Part shown: positions 6,881 to 14,479 of the stretch, piece by piece
How positions within the stretch are numbered: position 1 is the first letter of the stretch
How the letters are laid out: every line of letters begins with the position of its first letter
NCBI GenBank assembly: GCA_006227085.1
Contig: SBFY01000137.1
Span: 1-17,068 of the forward strand
Direction of reading: 5' to 3'
Length of the DNA: 17,068 nt
Source: Gammaproteobacteria bacterium
GTDB lineage: Bacteria; Pseudomonadota; Gammaproteobacteria; Pseudomonadales; M0112
Position numbers and translations under genes: made by a program
Notes under the pieces: generated by a model
What the model was told of the DNA's origin: nothing
Seen by the model: the letters and a program-made list of their open reading frames with translations, nothing else
Databases searched by the model: none

Positions 6881-8293
6881 ATGACTGAAGACCGCATACC
6901 GCTGGAAAACCTGCCCGTCGATGCAGCACCTGCCGAAGTCAGCGAAGTCGACCTCTACCAGCGTCGCGAAAAAATCTACACGCGAAAAATCGAAGGGTTT
7001 TTCCAGAAAGTACGGCTCTACACCGGCTGGCCGATACTGGTTGCCTATTTCAGCATCCCCTGGATGAGCTGGGGCGGTGAACCGCTGGTGCATTTCGATA
7101 TCCCGGCCCGCCAGTTCCACATCCTCACCATGACCTTCTGGCCGCAGGATTTCCGTTTCCTGGCCTGGTTTTTGATGATTGCAGCCTTCGGCCTGTTTTT
7201 CATTACCTCGCTGGCTGGCCGGGTGTGGTGCGGCTACACCTGCCCGCAAACCGTGTGGACAGCGATCTTCATGTGGATCGAACAGAAGACCGAAGGCAGC
7301 CGCAACCAGCGCATCAAGCTTGACCAAGCCCCATGGTCCGCCAATAAGTTCTTTCGCAAGTACCTGAAACACAGCATGTGGGTGACCGTGGCTTTCGCTA
7401 CCGGCTTCACGTTCATCGGTTACTTCATCCCGGCACCAGAACTGGTGTGGCAAATCATCCGGCTGGACCTGCACCCCTGGGCGATGTTCTGGATCGGTTT
7501 CTTTACCTGGACGACTTACATTAACGCCGGCTGGCTGCGTGAGCAGGTCTGCATGTACATGTGCCCGTATGCGCGCTTCCAGTCAGTGATGTTCGACAAG
7601 GACACCCTGATCGTCTCCTACGACAGCCAGCGTGGCGAACCCCGCGGTTCGCGCAAACGCGATGCCGCCCGCGGCGAACAGGGTCTCGGTGACTGCGTGG
7701 ATTGCGAACTCTGCGTACAAGTCTGTCCCACCGGCATCGATATCCGTAATGGCCTGCAATACCAGTGCATCACCTGCGCCTTGTGCATTGATGCCTGTAA
7801 TTCCGTGATGGACAAGATGCACTATCCCCGCGGGCTGATCCGTTACACCACCGAGCACCAACTGGACGGTGAAGAACACCATTGGCTACGCTTGAAGCCT
7901 GTTGGCTATGCCATCGGCATCCTGGCCATGTCGAGCCTGTTGGTGTATTCGCTGGCCACCCGTTCACCGATCGGTTTCGATGTCATCCGCGACCGTAACC
8001 AGTTGTTCATCAAAACCGATTCCGGCAGTGTGCAAAACGTCTACACACTCCGCATCATGAACATGGACCGCACCAGCCACCGCTTTACGGTGACCGTGAA
8101 TGGGATTGAGGCGACCGTCCTCGCCGACTTGCCGATCACGCTGGATGCTGGCGAAGTGCGCGACCTGCCCGTCCGCCTGGAAGCAGGCGCCGATAGCATC
8201 CAGGGTAGCCGGCCATTTGAGTTCCAGTTGCAAGCCGCCGACAATGGCAGCCTGCAGAAAACCCGAGAAAGCCGCTTTATCGGCCCGATGTGA
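6881..8293 (+). CDS. ccoG: Cytochrome oxidase assembly protein CcoG (FixG/RdxA), membrane iron-sulfur protein
   Basis: CcoG is an inner-membrane iron-sulfur protein reported to reduce Cu(II) to Cu(I) for assembly of cbb3 oxidase. The 470-residue protein has about five membrane helices and two ferredoxin-type cluster motifs: Cys272, Cys275, Cys278 and Cys282-Pro, then Cys296, Cys299, Cys302 and Cys306. Two further CxxxCP motifs, Cys117-Cys121 and Cys224-Cys228, lie at membrane helices and are characteristic of the family. The last 110 residues or so form the periplasmic Ig-like domain of FixG proteins. The start at 6881 (MTEDRIPLEN) is preceded by GAGAG; an in-frame TTG two codons upstream is less likely. 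It opens the ccoGHIS group. I see no FNR box in the 119 bases before it. Confidence 0.95.
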   Translation: MTEDRIPLENLPVDAAPAEVSEVDLYQRREKIYTRKIEGFFQKVRLYTGWPILVAYFSIPWMSWGGEPLVHFDIPARQFHILTMTFWPQDFRFLAWFLMIAAFGLFFITSLAGRVWCGYTCPQTVWTAIFMWIEQKTEGSRNQRIKLDQAPWSANKFFRKYLKHSMWVTVAFATGFTFIGYFIPAPELVWQIIRLDLHPWAMFWIGFFTWTTYINAGWLREQVCMYMCPYARFQSVMFDKDTLIVSYDSQRGEPRGSRKRDAARGEQGLGDCVDCELCVQVCPTGIDIRNGLQYQCITCALCIDACNSVMDKMHYPRGLIRYTTEHQLDGEEHHWLRLKPVGYAIGILAMSSLLVYSLATRSPIGFDVIRDRNQLFIKTDSGSVQNVYTLRIMNMDRTSHRFTVTVNGIEATVLADLPITLDAGEVRDLPVRLEAGADSIQGSRPFEFQLQAADNGSLQKTRESRFIGPM

Positions 8294-8298
8294 TCCCT

Positions 8299-8799
8299 AT
8301 GCAAGATGACATGGCTAACGCACCCCCCTGGTACCGGCAATTCTGGCCGTGGTTACTGATTGCCCTGCCCGGCACTGTTGTCATCGCCTGTATTGTGACC
8401 ATCACGATTGCCCTCAAGCACCCCGATCCGGTCGTCAATGACGATTGGTTCAAGGATGGCATGGCCATTAACCAGATTAACGCACGTGACGAAGTTGCCC
8501 GCACCCTGGGCATCCAGGTCACCGTCAGCCCTGATCACACACAAGGACTGGTATTGCGCATGCGCGCACAACAGCCTTTGCCTTCGCACATCAAATTGCA
8601 TTTGCAGCACCCGACCCGTCACGATGCCGATATCGAGCGTATCGTCCTGCTCGACAACGGCATCGCCCAGACCGGCGCCCTGCCGCTGGGCGATGCCAAC
8701 CATTGGTACATGAGCGTGGAATCCCTGCCTGACGAGACACCCGCATGGCGTGTGCGTGGCCGCTGGGAAACGGGCAGCGAAAGCCTGCTCCAGCCCTGA
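8299..8799 (+). CDS. ccoH: cbb3 oxidase assembly protein CcoH (FixH family)
   Basis: This protein of about 166 residues has one N-terminal membrane helix (about residues 14-38) and a periplasmic domain. The segment after the helix, VNDDWFKDGMAIN, is the family hallmark. CcoH associates with the assembled cbb3 oxidase and is needed for its stability or assembly. The start is uncertain: a GTG at 8290 overlaps the ccoG stop (GTGA), and ATGs lie at 8299 and 8311. None has a good ribosome binding site, so translational coupling to ccoG is likely. I chose 8299. It ends one base before ccoI. Confidence 0.88.
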   Translation: MQDDMANAPPWYRQFWPWLLIALPGTVVIACIVTITIALKHPDPVVNDDWFKDGMAINQINARDEVARTLGIQVTVSPDHTQGLVLRMRAQQPLPSHIKLHLQHPTRHDADIERIVLLDNGIAQTGALPLGDANHWYMSVESLPDETPAWRVRGRWETGSESLLQP

Positions 8800-8800
8800 C

Positions 8801-11173
8801 ATGTCGCCGGACACCTGTTACCACTGCGCATTGCCCATCCCGGCCGGCAGTCACTGGCAACAGGTGATCGATGGCCAATCGCGCGCATTCTGCTGTCCGG
8901 CCTGCCAAACCGTGGCAGACATCATCCACCATAACGGCCTGGATAATTACTATCGCCTGCGCGACAAACCCGGCAATCGCCCGGAACACACCGACGATGA
9001 CCGGCATCCGTTTGATAACCCCGAATTCCAATCGCAACTGGTCAGCACCGATGCTGCACAACACTGCAGCGCACGTCTCGCCGTCGAAGGCTTGCACTGC
9101 GCTGCCTGTGCCTGGCTGGTTGAATCACGCCTGCAACACCGTGATGGCGTGCTGGATGCACATGTCAGCCTGAGTGACCAATCCCTGTGGATCCACTGGA
9201 AACCGGGTTCGCAAAGCCTTGGCCAGTTGGCACGCGATGTCGAGCAATTGGGTTACCGCCTGAGCCCCTGGCACCCGGAAGCCTTGCTGCAAATGCAGCA
9301 ACGGGAAAACCGCAGCAGCCTGCAACGCATGGGAGTGGCAGGCCTTGCCATGATGCAAACCGGGATGATGGCTGCAGCGCTGTATGCCGGCGATGATGGC
9401 AGCATGGAAACCCGCTGGCGTGACCTGTTCCGCTGGGTCAGCCTGCTGTTCACCTTGCCAGTGGCGACCTGGGCTGCATGGCCGTTTTACCGCAATGCAC
9501 TGGCCGGATTGCGCGAACGTACCGCCACCATGGACCTGCCGGTCTCACTGGCCATTGCCGGTGCCTTTCTTGCTTCAGTCATCGGCACGCTCTGGCACAG
9601 CGAGCACGTGTATTTTGATTCGGTGGCCATGTTCACTTTCCTGCTACTGGCAGGTCGCCACCTGGAAATGCGGCTGCGTCACCGCAACCGGCAACACAGC
9701 CTGATCCGCAGCAGCACCCTGCCCTGGCAAGCCCATCGCGTGGAAGACAGCGGCCACAGCACCACCGTCCCGGCCATCAGTTTGTCCGCCGGTGACCGGG
9801 TGCAAGTCCTCCCCGGCGAAGCCATCCCGCTGGATGGCATCATTGAGTCAGGCCATAGCAGCATCAGCGAAGCCGTGCTGACCGGTGAATCCCTGCCACA
9901 ATCACGCGGCCCCGGTGATCATGTGCTGGCCGGAACCATCAACCACGACCAGATCCTGGTACTGCGCGCCACCACCAGCCAGCAGCAATCGCGTGTGGCC
10001 CTGATGCAACAGCACCTGCAACAGGCCTTGTCTTCCAAACCCGCAACCGTGCAGATGGCTGATCGCCTCTCCAGTGTGTTCGTGATCGTCGTGATCGCCT
10101 GCGCAGCCTTGACGGCGTTTTACTGGTGGGAAACGGGCGCCGACGCCGCCATGGCCGCGACCCTCGCCGTATTGGTCGCCAGCTGTCCGTGTGCACTGTC
10201 ATTGGCCACGCCGACTGCCATGAGTGCCGCCACCTACGCACTGGCACAACGCGGGGTATTGATCACCCGCGCCCATGTGCTCGAAACCCTGCCACGCATC
10301 CGGCGCGCATTGTTCGACAAGACCGGCACCCTCACCCATGGCGATTTGCGCGTACACGCCGTGCACACCTGCGGTGACCACAAGGCCGAAACCTGCCTGC
10401 GCATTGCGGCAGCACTCGAGCGTGACAGCAACCATCCCGTTGCCCATGCCTTTATGCATGAAGATGCGCCGCTGGCCAGTGATTGCCAGCAGCATCCGGG
10501 CATGGGTGTTTCCGGGATCATTGATGGCGTCCGTTACCGTTTGGGTCATGCCGGGTTCCTTGGCAGCCAGGCACCCGACAGCGATCATCACTGGATCGGC
10601 CTGGCCGATGCCCAGCACGTGCTGGCCTGGTTTGCACTGCAGGACAACCTGCGTGACGATGCCGCCGACACCATCAACCGCTTGCGCGCCCAAGACATCA
10701 GCACCGGATTACTGACGGGTGACCCCTCCCTGCAGGGCCAGCGCATTGCCACCGCCTTGCACATGGACTCGGTGCAAGCGGGTGCTTCTCCTGAGGACAA
10801 ACAACAGGCCATTCGTGACGAACAGGCGCGTGGCCTGCAGGTCATGATGGTGGGTGACGGTGTCAATGATGCGGCCGTGCTGTCGACTGCCGACGTCTCT
10901 TTTGCGATGGCCGGTGCGACACCACTGGCCCGCTTGCAATCGGATGTCTTGCTGATGAAAGACCAGCTCACGCTGGTGCTGGCCACACTCGAGACAGCGC
11001 ACCGCACACGTCACATCATTCGCCAGAACCTGGTATGGGCAGCAGCGTACAATACCAGCATCATTCCCTTGGCCGCGATGGGCTGGGTGCCACCCTGGCT
11101 AGCGGCAATTGGCATGACCACCAGCTCCTTGCTGGTGACACTGAATGCCATGCGCCTGATGAGGTCACGTTGA
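8801..11173 (+). CDS. ccoI: Copper-exporting P1B-type ATPase CcoI (FixI)
   Basis: CcoI moves Cu(I) across the inner membrane for delivery to the CuB site of CcoN. The 790-residue protein begins with a Cys-rich segment (Cys6, Cys9, Cys31, Cys32, Cys35) typical of CcoI. An HMA-like metal-binding domain with Cys100-Ala-Ala-Cys103 follows. The P-type ATPase core is complete: TGE 361-363 in the actuator, Cys462-Pro-Cys464 in the metal-binding helix, the phosphorylated Asp506 in DKTGT, Ser-Asn-His545-Pro in the nucleotide domain, and GDGVND 685-690. The CPC motif marks the copper-type family. I placed the start at 8801 (MSPDTCYHC) because the 17 codons upstream overlap ccoH and are not family-like. 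ccoS begins one base after its stop. Confidence 0.95.
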   Translation: MSPDTCYHCALPIPAGSHWQQVIDGQSRAFCCPACQTVADIIHHNGLDNYYRLRDKPGNRPEHTDDDRHPFDNPEFQSQLVSTDAAQHCSARLAVEGLHCAACAWLVESRLQHRDGVLDAHVSLSDQSLWIHWKPGSQSLGQLARDVEQLGYRLSPWHPEALLQMQQRENRSSLQRMGVAGLAMMQTGMMAAALYAGDDGSMETRWRDLFRWVSLLFTLPVATWAAWPFYRNALAGLRERTATMDLPVSLAIAGAFLASVIGTLWHSEHVYFDSVAMFTFLLLAGRHLEMRLRHRNRQHSLIRSSTLPWQAHRVEDSGHSTTVPAISLSAGDRVQVLPGEAIPLDGIIESGHSSISEAVLTGESLPQSRGPGDHVLAGTINHDQILVLRATTSQQQSRVALMQQHLQQALSSKPATVQMADRLSSVFVIVVIACAALTAFYWWETGADAAMAATLAVLVASCPCALSLATPTAMSAATYALAQRGVLITRAHVLETLPRIRRALFDKTGTLTHGDLRVHAVHTCGDHKAETCLRIAAALERDSNHPVAHAFMHEDAPLASDCQQHPGMGVSGIIDGVRYRLGHAGFLGSQAPDSDHHWIGLADAQHVLAWFALQDNLRDDAADTINRLRAQDISTGLLTGDPSLQGQRIATALHMDSVQAGASPEDKQQAIRDEQARGLQVMMVGDGVNDAAVLSTADVSFAMAGATPLARLQSDVLLMKDQLTLVLATLETAHRTRHIIRQNLVWAAAYNTSIIPLAAMGWVPPWLAAIGMTTSSLLVTLNAMRLMRSR

Positions 11174-11174
11174 C

Positions 11175-11363
11175 ATGGAAAGCCTGTACCTGCTGGTACC
11201 GATCGGGATTGTGCTGATTGCAGTCGCCGCAGCCATCTTGCTGTGGGCTGTACGCTCGGGGCAATACGATGACCTTGACCGCGAAGCCTCGCGCATCCTG
11301 TTTGACGAACCATCAGCGGCAACGAAAAACCAGGCCGGCGGTGATGACCATGACAACCCTTGA
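11175..11363 (+). CDS. ccoS: cbb3 oxidase maturation protein CcoS
   Basis: This 62-residue protein has one N-terminal membrane helix (about residues 5-27) followed by the family motif WAVRSGQYDDLDREASRILFD. CcoS is needed for cofactor insertion into CcoN; in Rhodobacter capsulatus mutants the oxidase assembles without heme b and copper. GAGGT lies about nine bases before the ATG. It follows ccoI with one base between and overlaps the next gene, so these genes are translated from one message. Confidence 0.93.
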   Translation: MESLYLLVPIGIVLIAVAAAILLWAVRSGQYDDLDREASRILFDEPSAATKNQAGGDDHDNP

Positions 11364-12081
11364 ACCCTGTATCTGGCTGACGGCCCTGTTATTGGGGCTG
11401 GCAGGCAATGTGCATTGCTTCGGCATGTGCGGCGGCATCATGGCTGCGCTCAGCCTGCGTCAGGAAAAGCCCTCATTCACTATCCTGCTCGCTTACAACC
11501 TCGGCCGCATCCTCGGCTATGCACTGATCGGTGGCCTGTTTGGCGGCTTGATTGCCCTCGTGCTGGCGCAATGGCCTGCCGCCATGCCGGCCGTGCGGGT
11601 ACTGGCTGGCGCGTTGCTGATCGCCATGGGTGTGTATCTGGCAGGCTGGGCCAATTGGCTGGCACCGCTGGAACGGGTTGGGCAACAGATCTGGAAAACC
11701 TTGCCTAAACCTTCATTGGCCGCCATCCATCATGGCCATTTCTGGCAAGCCATCGGTACCGGCATTGTCTGGGGCTGGTTGCCCTGCGGACTGGTGTACA
11801 GCGCACTGGCCTGGGCCAGCAGCCAAGGCAGCCCATGGCAAGCCAGTGCGCTAATGGCACTGTTTGGCATTGGTACCTTGCCGGCGATGCTGGCGACCGG
11901 GGTATTGGCATCACGGCTGCAAGGATTGCTGCGCACCAAAGGCTTCCGGCAACTGACAGGCCTTCTCGTTATCCTGTTCGGGATATGGACACTCGGCATG
12001 CCACTGCTCTCGTCGCATCAACACCATGAGGCGTCACACCAGCACGAGGTTTCAGACCCGCATTCCCATCATCACCCGTGA
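11350..12081 (+). CDS. TauE/SafE-like membrane protein (UreH/DsbD-like transmembrane domain) with His-rich tail
   Basis: This 243-residue polytopic membrane protein has about six helices. It belongs to the group annotated as sulfite exporter TauE/SafE or cytochrome-biogenesis-type transmembrane domain. Near the start of the first helix is His22-Cys23-Phe-Gly-Met-Cys27-Gly-Gly, a conserved CxxxC with neighbouring His and Met that could bind copper; Cys146 lies in a second conserved motif, WGWLPCGLVYSAL. The last 21 residues contain nine histidines, suggesting metal binding in a soluble tail. Members of this group commonly follow ccoS, so a role in copper handling for cbb3 assembly is more likely than sulfite export, but this is inference. 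In-frame starts at 11341 (GTG), 11344 and 11350 are all possible; 11350 overlaps the end of ccoS by 14 bases. A strong terminator follows. Confidence 0.85.
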   Translation: MTTLEPCIWLTALLLGLAGNVHCFGMCGGIMAALSLRQEKPSFTILLAYNLGRILGYALIGGLFGGLIALVLAQWPAAMPAVRVLAGALLIAMGVYLAGWANWLAPLERVGQQIWKTLPKPSLAAIHHGHFWQAIGTGIVWGWLPCGLVYSALAWASSQGSPWQASALMALFGIGTLPAMLATGVLASRLQGLLRTKGFRQLTGLLVILFGIWTLGMPLLSSHQHHEASHQHEVSDPHSHHHP

Positions 12082-12094
12082 ACAATCCGTGAAC

Positions 12095-12126
12095 AAAAAA
12101 AGCCCGCCATCTGGCGGGCTTTTTTT
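12095..12126. terminator. Bidirectional Rho-independent terminator between the cco cluster and ompW
   Basis: Seven As, the stem AGCCCGCCA/TGGCGGGCT around a tiny loop, and seven Ts form a symmetric 32-base inverted repeat. It terminates transcription from the TauE-like gene (plus) and from ompW (minus), whose stop codons lie 13 and 19 bases away. Confidence 0.95.
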
Positions 12127-12145
12127 GCTTTACCAAAGCAAGGGA

Positions 12146-12823
12146 TCAGAACGCCAAGGCGATACCGACCATGTACACCAGCGGGTCAATATCCACTGAG
12201 GTCTTGACCACGGTACCCGGTGAGCGGATGGTGGCATCGGTGCTGATGTCGATGTACCACACCGCAGCATTGACACGCAGGTTTTCAGCGATCTGGTAAT
12301 CAAAACCAGCCTGCGCAGCCAAGCCCCAGGAATCATCCAGTGACACGCTGGATGGGCCAAACACCGTCTCATACTGGCTGCTGGCTTCCTCATCAAAGAA
12401 GGTGGTGAAGTTCACGCCGGCACCGACATACGGCTGGAACTTGCTGTCTGCATCAGCAAAGTAGTACTGCGCACTCAGGGTGGGCGGCAAGTGCTTCACG
12501 TCAGCGATATCACCCAGCCCCAAACTGTTCAGGATACCGCCTTGACCACTCACCGTATGCTTGAAGGGAGAAGCTGCCAGCAATTCCAGACCCCAATGTT
12601 CGTTGAGCATATAAGTAAAGGTAATGCCCACCTGGGTATCATCATTGACATCAACGCTGGAACCCGGCAATGCGCCACCATTCAGGCTGACCGTGCTGCT
12701 GCTGGCATCCGGATCAACCATGGCTGCACCTACACGCAGGATCATGTCCCCGCCTTCATACGCCAGGGCTGAACCCGCGACAGACAATGCAGCAATAGCC
12801 GTGGCCAATTTCAATGCTTTCAT
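12146..12823 (-). CDS. ompW: Outer membrane protein OmpW family
   Basis: This 225-residue protein has a clear signal peptide (residues 1-21, cleaved after SALA) and a mature eight-stranded beta-barrel. It ends in a C-terminal phenylalanine (GIALAF), the usual signal for outer-membrane insertion. Segments such as FTYMLNEHWGLELLAASPFKHTV and QPYVGAGVNFTTFF match the OmpW family. OmpW and its Pseudomonas homologue OprG are narrow hydrophobic channels implicated in uptake of small hydrophobic molecules and are induced at low oxygen. The frame stays open to 12886, but the ATG at 12823 is chosen for its signal peptide and GGGGGAAG ribosome binding site. It is divergent from hemN across a gap that holds two FNR boxes. 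Confidence 0.93.
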   Translation of the reverse strand: MKALKLATAIAALSVAGSALAYEGGDMILRVGAAMVDPDASSSTVSLNGGALPGSSVDVNDDTQVGITFTYMLNEHWGLELLAASPFKHTVSGQGGILNSLGLGDIADVKHLPPTLSAQYYFADADSKFQPYVGAGVNFTTFFDEEASSQYETVFGPSSVSLDDSWGLAAQAGFDYQIAENLRVNAAVWYIDISTDATIRSPGTVVKTSVDIDPLVYMVGIALAF

Positions 12824-12885
12824 ACTACTTCCCCCGAAGTCATGTTTAGGTGGGATCATCCTCCTGCAAGACCACACCTTTCTCA

Positions 12886-12899
12886 TTGACTTGTGTCAA
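12886..12899 (-). promoter_or_regulatory. FNR-type box, probably for ompW
   Basis: TTGAC-TTGT-GTCAA is a full match to TTGAY-N4-RTCAA. Its centre lies 69 bases before the ompW ATG. If it sits at -41.5, ompW transcription starts near 12851; a GATGAT at 12860-12855 is a rough -10 candidate. No useful -10 is seen at the right distance toward hemN. The minus-strand half-site also reads TTGACA, the -35 consensus. Assignment to ompW is by position only. Confidence 0.75.
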
Positions 12900-12934
12900 G
12901 CAAACACCCTGTGGCAAGCGCGCACCAAAACCGC

Positions 12935-12948
12935 TTGACGCACATCAA
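12935..12948 (+). promoter_or_regulatory. FNR-type box, probably for hemN
   Basis: TTGAC-GCAC-ATCAA is a full match to TTGAY-N4-RTCAA. Its centre is 59 bases before the hemN ATG. A class II arrangement would start transcription near 12983, with a poor -10 (TACCGT, 12971-12976) and AGGA at 12990-12993 just before the start codon. Weak -10 boxes are tolerated when FNR activates directly. Confidence 0.78.
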
Positions 12949-13000
12949 CACACCCCTTGCCCAAACCCCGTACCGTAAGCACCGTAACCAGGACACACGC

Positions 13001-14407
13001 ATGGCCCTCACCCAAACCAGCAACGCACAGGATTTTCCCTGGCACCCGGAACTGATTGCCAAGTATGACAAGGCGGGTCCCCGCTACACGTCATACCCGA
13101 CTGCCTTGCAATTTTCCGAAGCCACCGGCGAACAGGCATACCGGTCAGCGATCGCCGGCCTGCGCAACAGCATTGCTCCCTTATCCCTGTATGTGCATTT
13201 ACCGTTCTGCAAGGACATTTGTTATTACTGTGCCTGCAATAAAATCGTCACCAAGCAGCGCACACCGTTGCGTCACTACCTGGATTGCCTGAACCAGGAA
13301 ATTGCCATGCAAGGCAAATTGTTCGGCCAGCGTCGCACCATCATGCAATTGCACTGGGGCGGCGGCACGCCCAACTACCTGAACCATGCCGAAATGACGG
13401 AGTTGATGCACAACCTGGCAACGCATTTCAAACTGACCGACTCACCGCAGCGTGAGTACTCGATTGAAATCGATCCGCGCAGCTGCGAAACCGGCACATT
13501 GGCGCTGCTGAAAGGCCTGGGCTTCAATCGCCTCAGCATGGGCATCCAGGATTTTGATCCCGCCGTGCAACAAGCCATCAACCGCTTGCAGCCATACAGC
13601 ATGGTGGAAACGCTGGTGCACGCAGCCCGCCGTTTCAATTTCCATTCCATTTCATTTGACTTGATCTACGGCTTGCCCGAACAGTCCGTAAGCACCATGG
13701 CCGACACAGTCGACAAGGTCCTGGCCCTGTCACCGGAACGCATTTCACTCTACAACTATGCCCATATGCCGGATCGTTTCCCGACCCAACGTTCAATCGA
13801 CCGGCGGCGCCTGCCCACACCAGAAGAAAAATTGGCCATGTTCCACCATGTGGCGCAGACGCTGGTCGCGCAGGGCTATCGCTTCATTGGCATGGATCAT
13901 TTTGTGAAAGAATCCGATGATCTGGCACTGGCCCAACGCTCGGGCTACCTGCAACGCAATTTCCAGGGCTATTCCACCTGCAAGGCACCTGACCTGGTCG
14001 GGTTAGGCGTGTCATCCATCGGGACGGTCGGCAACCTGTATGCACAGAACCTGAAAACCGTGGACGCTTACCAGTCAGCCATTGAACAAGGCCACCTGCC
14101 GATTGAGCGTGGCGTAATGATGAATCGTGAGGACTTGCTGCGGCGGGATGTCATCATGGCCCTGGCCTGCCAGATGCGGCTCGACATTCCCTCCATCGAA
14201 GCGGCCCACGGCATTGATTTCCATGCCCATTTCCGTGATGAATTGGCCAGCCTGGCAGACATGGCCAATGACGGCCTGGTGGTCCTGACCCCCCAATCCA
14301 TTGATGTCACTGAATCCGGTCGCGTACTGGTACGGGCCATATGCGCCATCTTTGATGAATACCTGACAAAAGAAGTCGGCAAACGGATCCACTCCCGCAT
14401 CATCTGA
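13001..14407 (+). CDS. hemN: Oxygen-independent coproporphyrinogen III oxidase HemN
   Basis: HemN is a cytoplasmic radical-SAM enzyme that decarboxylates coproporphyrinogen III to protoporphyrinogen IX without oxygen, in heme synthesis. The 468-residue length fits. The cluster motif is Cys70-xxx-Cys74-xx-Cys77, followed by Cys79 as in E. coli HemN (YYCACNKIVTK). GGGTP (120-124) is the SAM-binding glycine motif, and GPRYTSYPTA (26-35) is the characteristic N-terminal block. The frame is open from 12893, but that part contains the FNR box; the ATG at 13001 has AGGA upstream and matches the family start. Heme made here supplies the b and c hemes of CcoNOP. fnr starts 72 bases after its stop. Confidence 0.96.
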   Translation: MALTQTSNAQDFPWHPELIAKYDKAGPRYTSYPTALQFSEATGEQAYRSAIAGLRNSIAPLSLYVHLPFCKDICYYCACNKIVTKQRTPLRHYLDCLNQEIAMQGKLFGQRRTIMQLHWGGGTPNYLNHAEMTELMHNLATHFKLTDSPQREYSIEIDPRSCETGTLALLKGLGFNRLSMGIQDFDPAVQQAINRLQPYSMVETLVHAARRFNFHSISFDLIYGLPEQSVSTMADTVDKVLALSPERISLYNYAHMPDRFPTQRSIDRRRLPTPEEKLAMFHHVAQTLVAQGYRFIGMDHFVKESDDLALAQRSGYLQRNFQGYSTCKAPDLVGLGVSSIGTVGNLYAQNLKTVDAYQSAIEQGHLPIERGVMMNREDLLRRDVIMALACQMRLDIPSIEAAHGIDFHAHFRDELASLADMANDGLVVLTPQSIDVTESGRVLVRAICAIFDEYLTKEVGKRIHSRII

Positions 14408-14424
14408 TCGTCCATTTGGACGAT
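14407..14424. promoter_or_regulatory. 18-bp perfect palindrome upstream of fnr, likely operator
   Basis: ATCGTCCATTTGGACGAT has two 8-base arms with a 2-base spacer. It starts at the last base of the hemN stop codon and ends where the putative fnr -35 begins, centred near -44. The 2-base spacer is too short for a comfortable RNA hairpin and no T-run follows, so a dimeric regulator site fits better than a terminator. Confidence 0.5.
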
Positions 14425-14453
14425 GGGCACACTTTCCCGGCTTTCCCTATAAT
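14424..14453 (+). promoter_or_regulatory. Predicted promoter of fnr
   Basis: A perfect -10, TATAAT (14448-14453), is preceded at 18 bases by TGGGCA (14424-14429), four of six matches to TTGACA. Transcription would start near 14460, about 20 bases before the fnr ATG. No FNR box is present, so direct autoregulation is not suggested. Confidence 0.65.
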
Positions 14454-14479
14454 GGACGCACCATAACGGGGAGCCGAGC

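Noticed and set aside
6785..7474. 229-codon open frame on the minus strand
   Set aside because: It is antisense to the start of ccoG and the intergenic hairpin, with no recognisable domain.
12893..13000. N-terminal extension of HemN in the open frame upstream of 13001
   Set aside because: It would start from TTG inside an FNR box and include the second FNR box; the sequence is not family-like.
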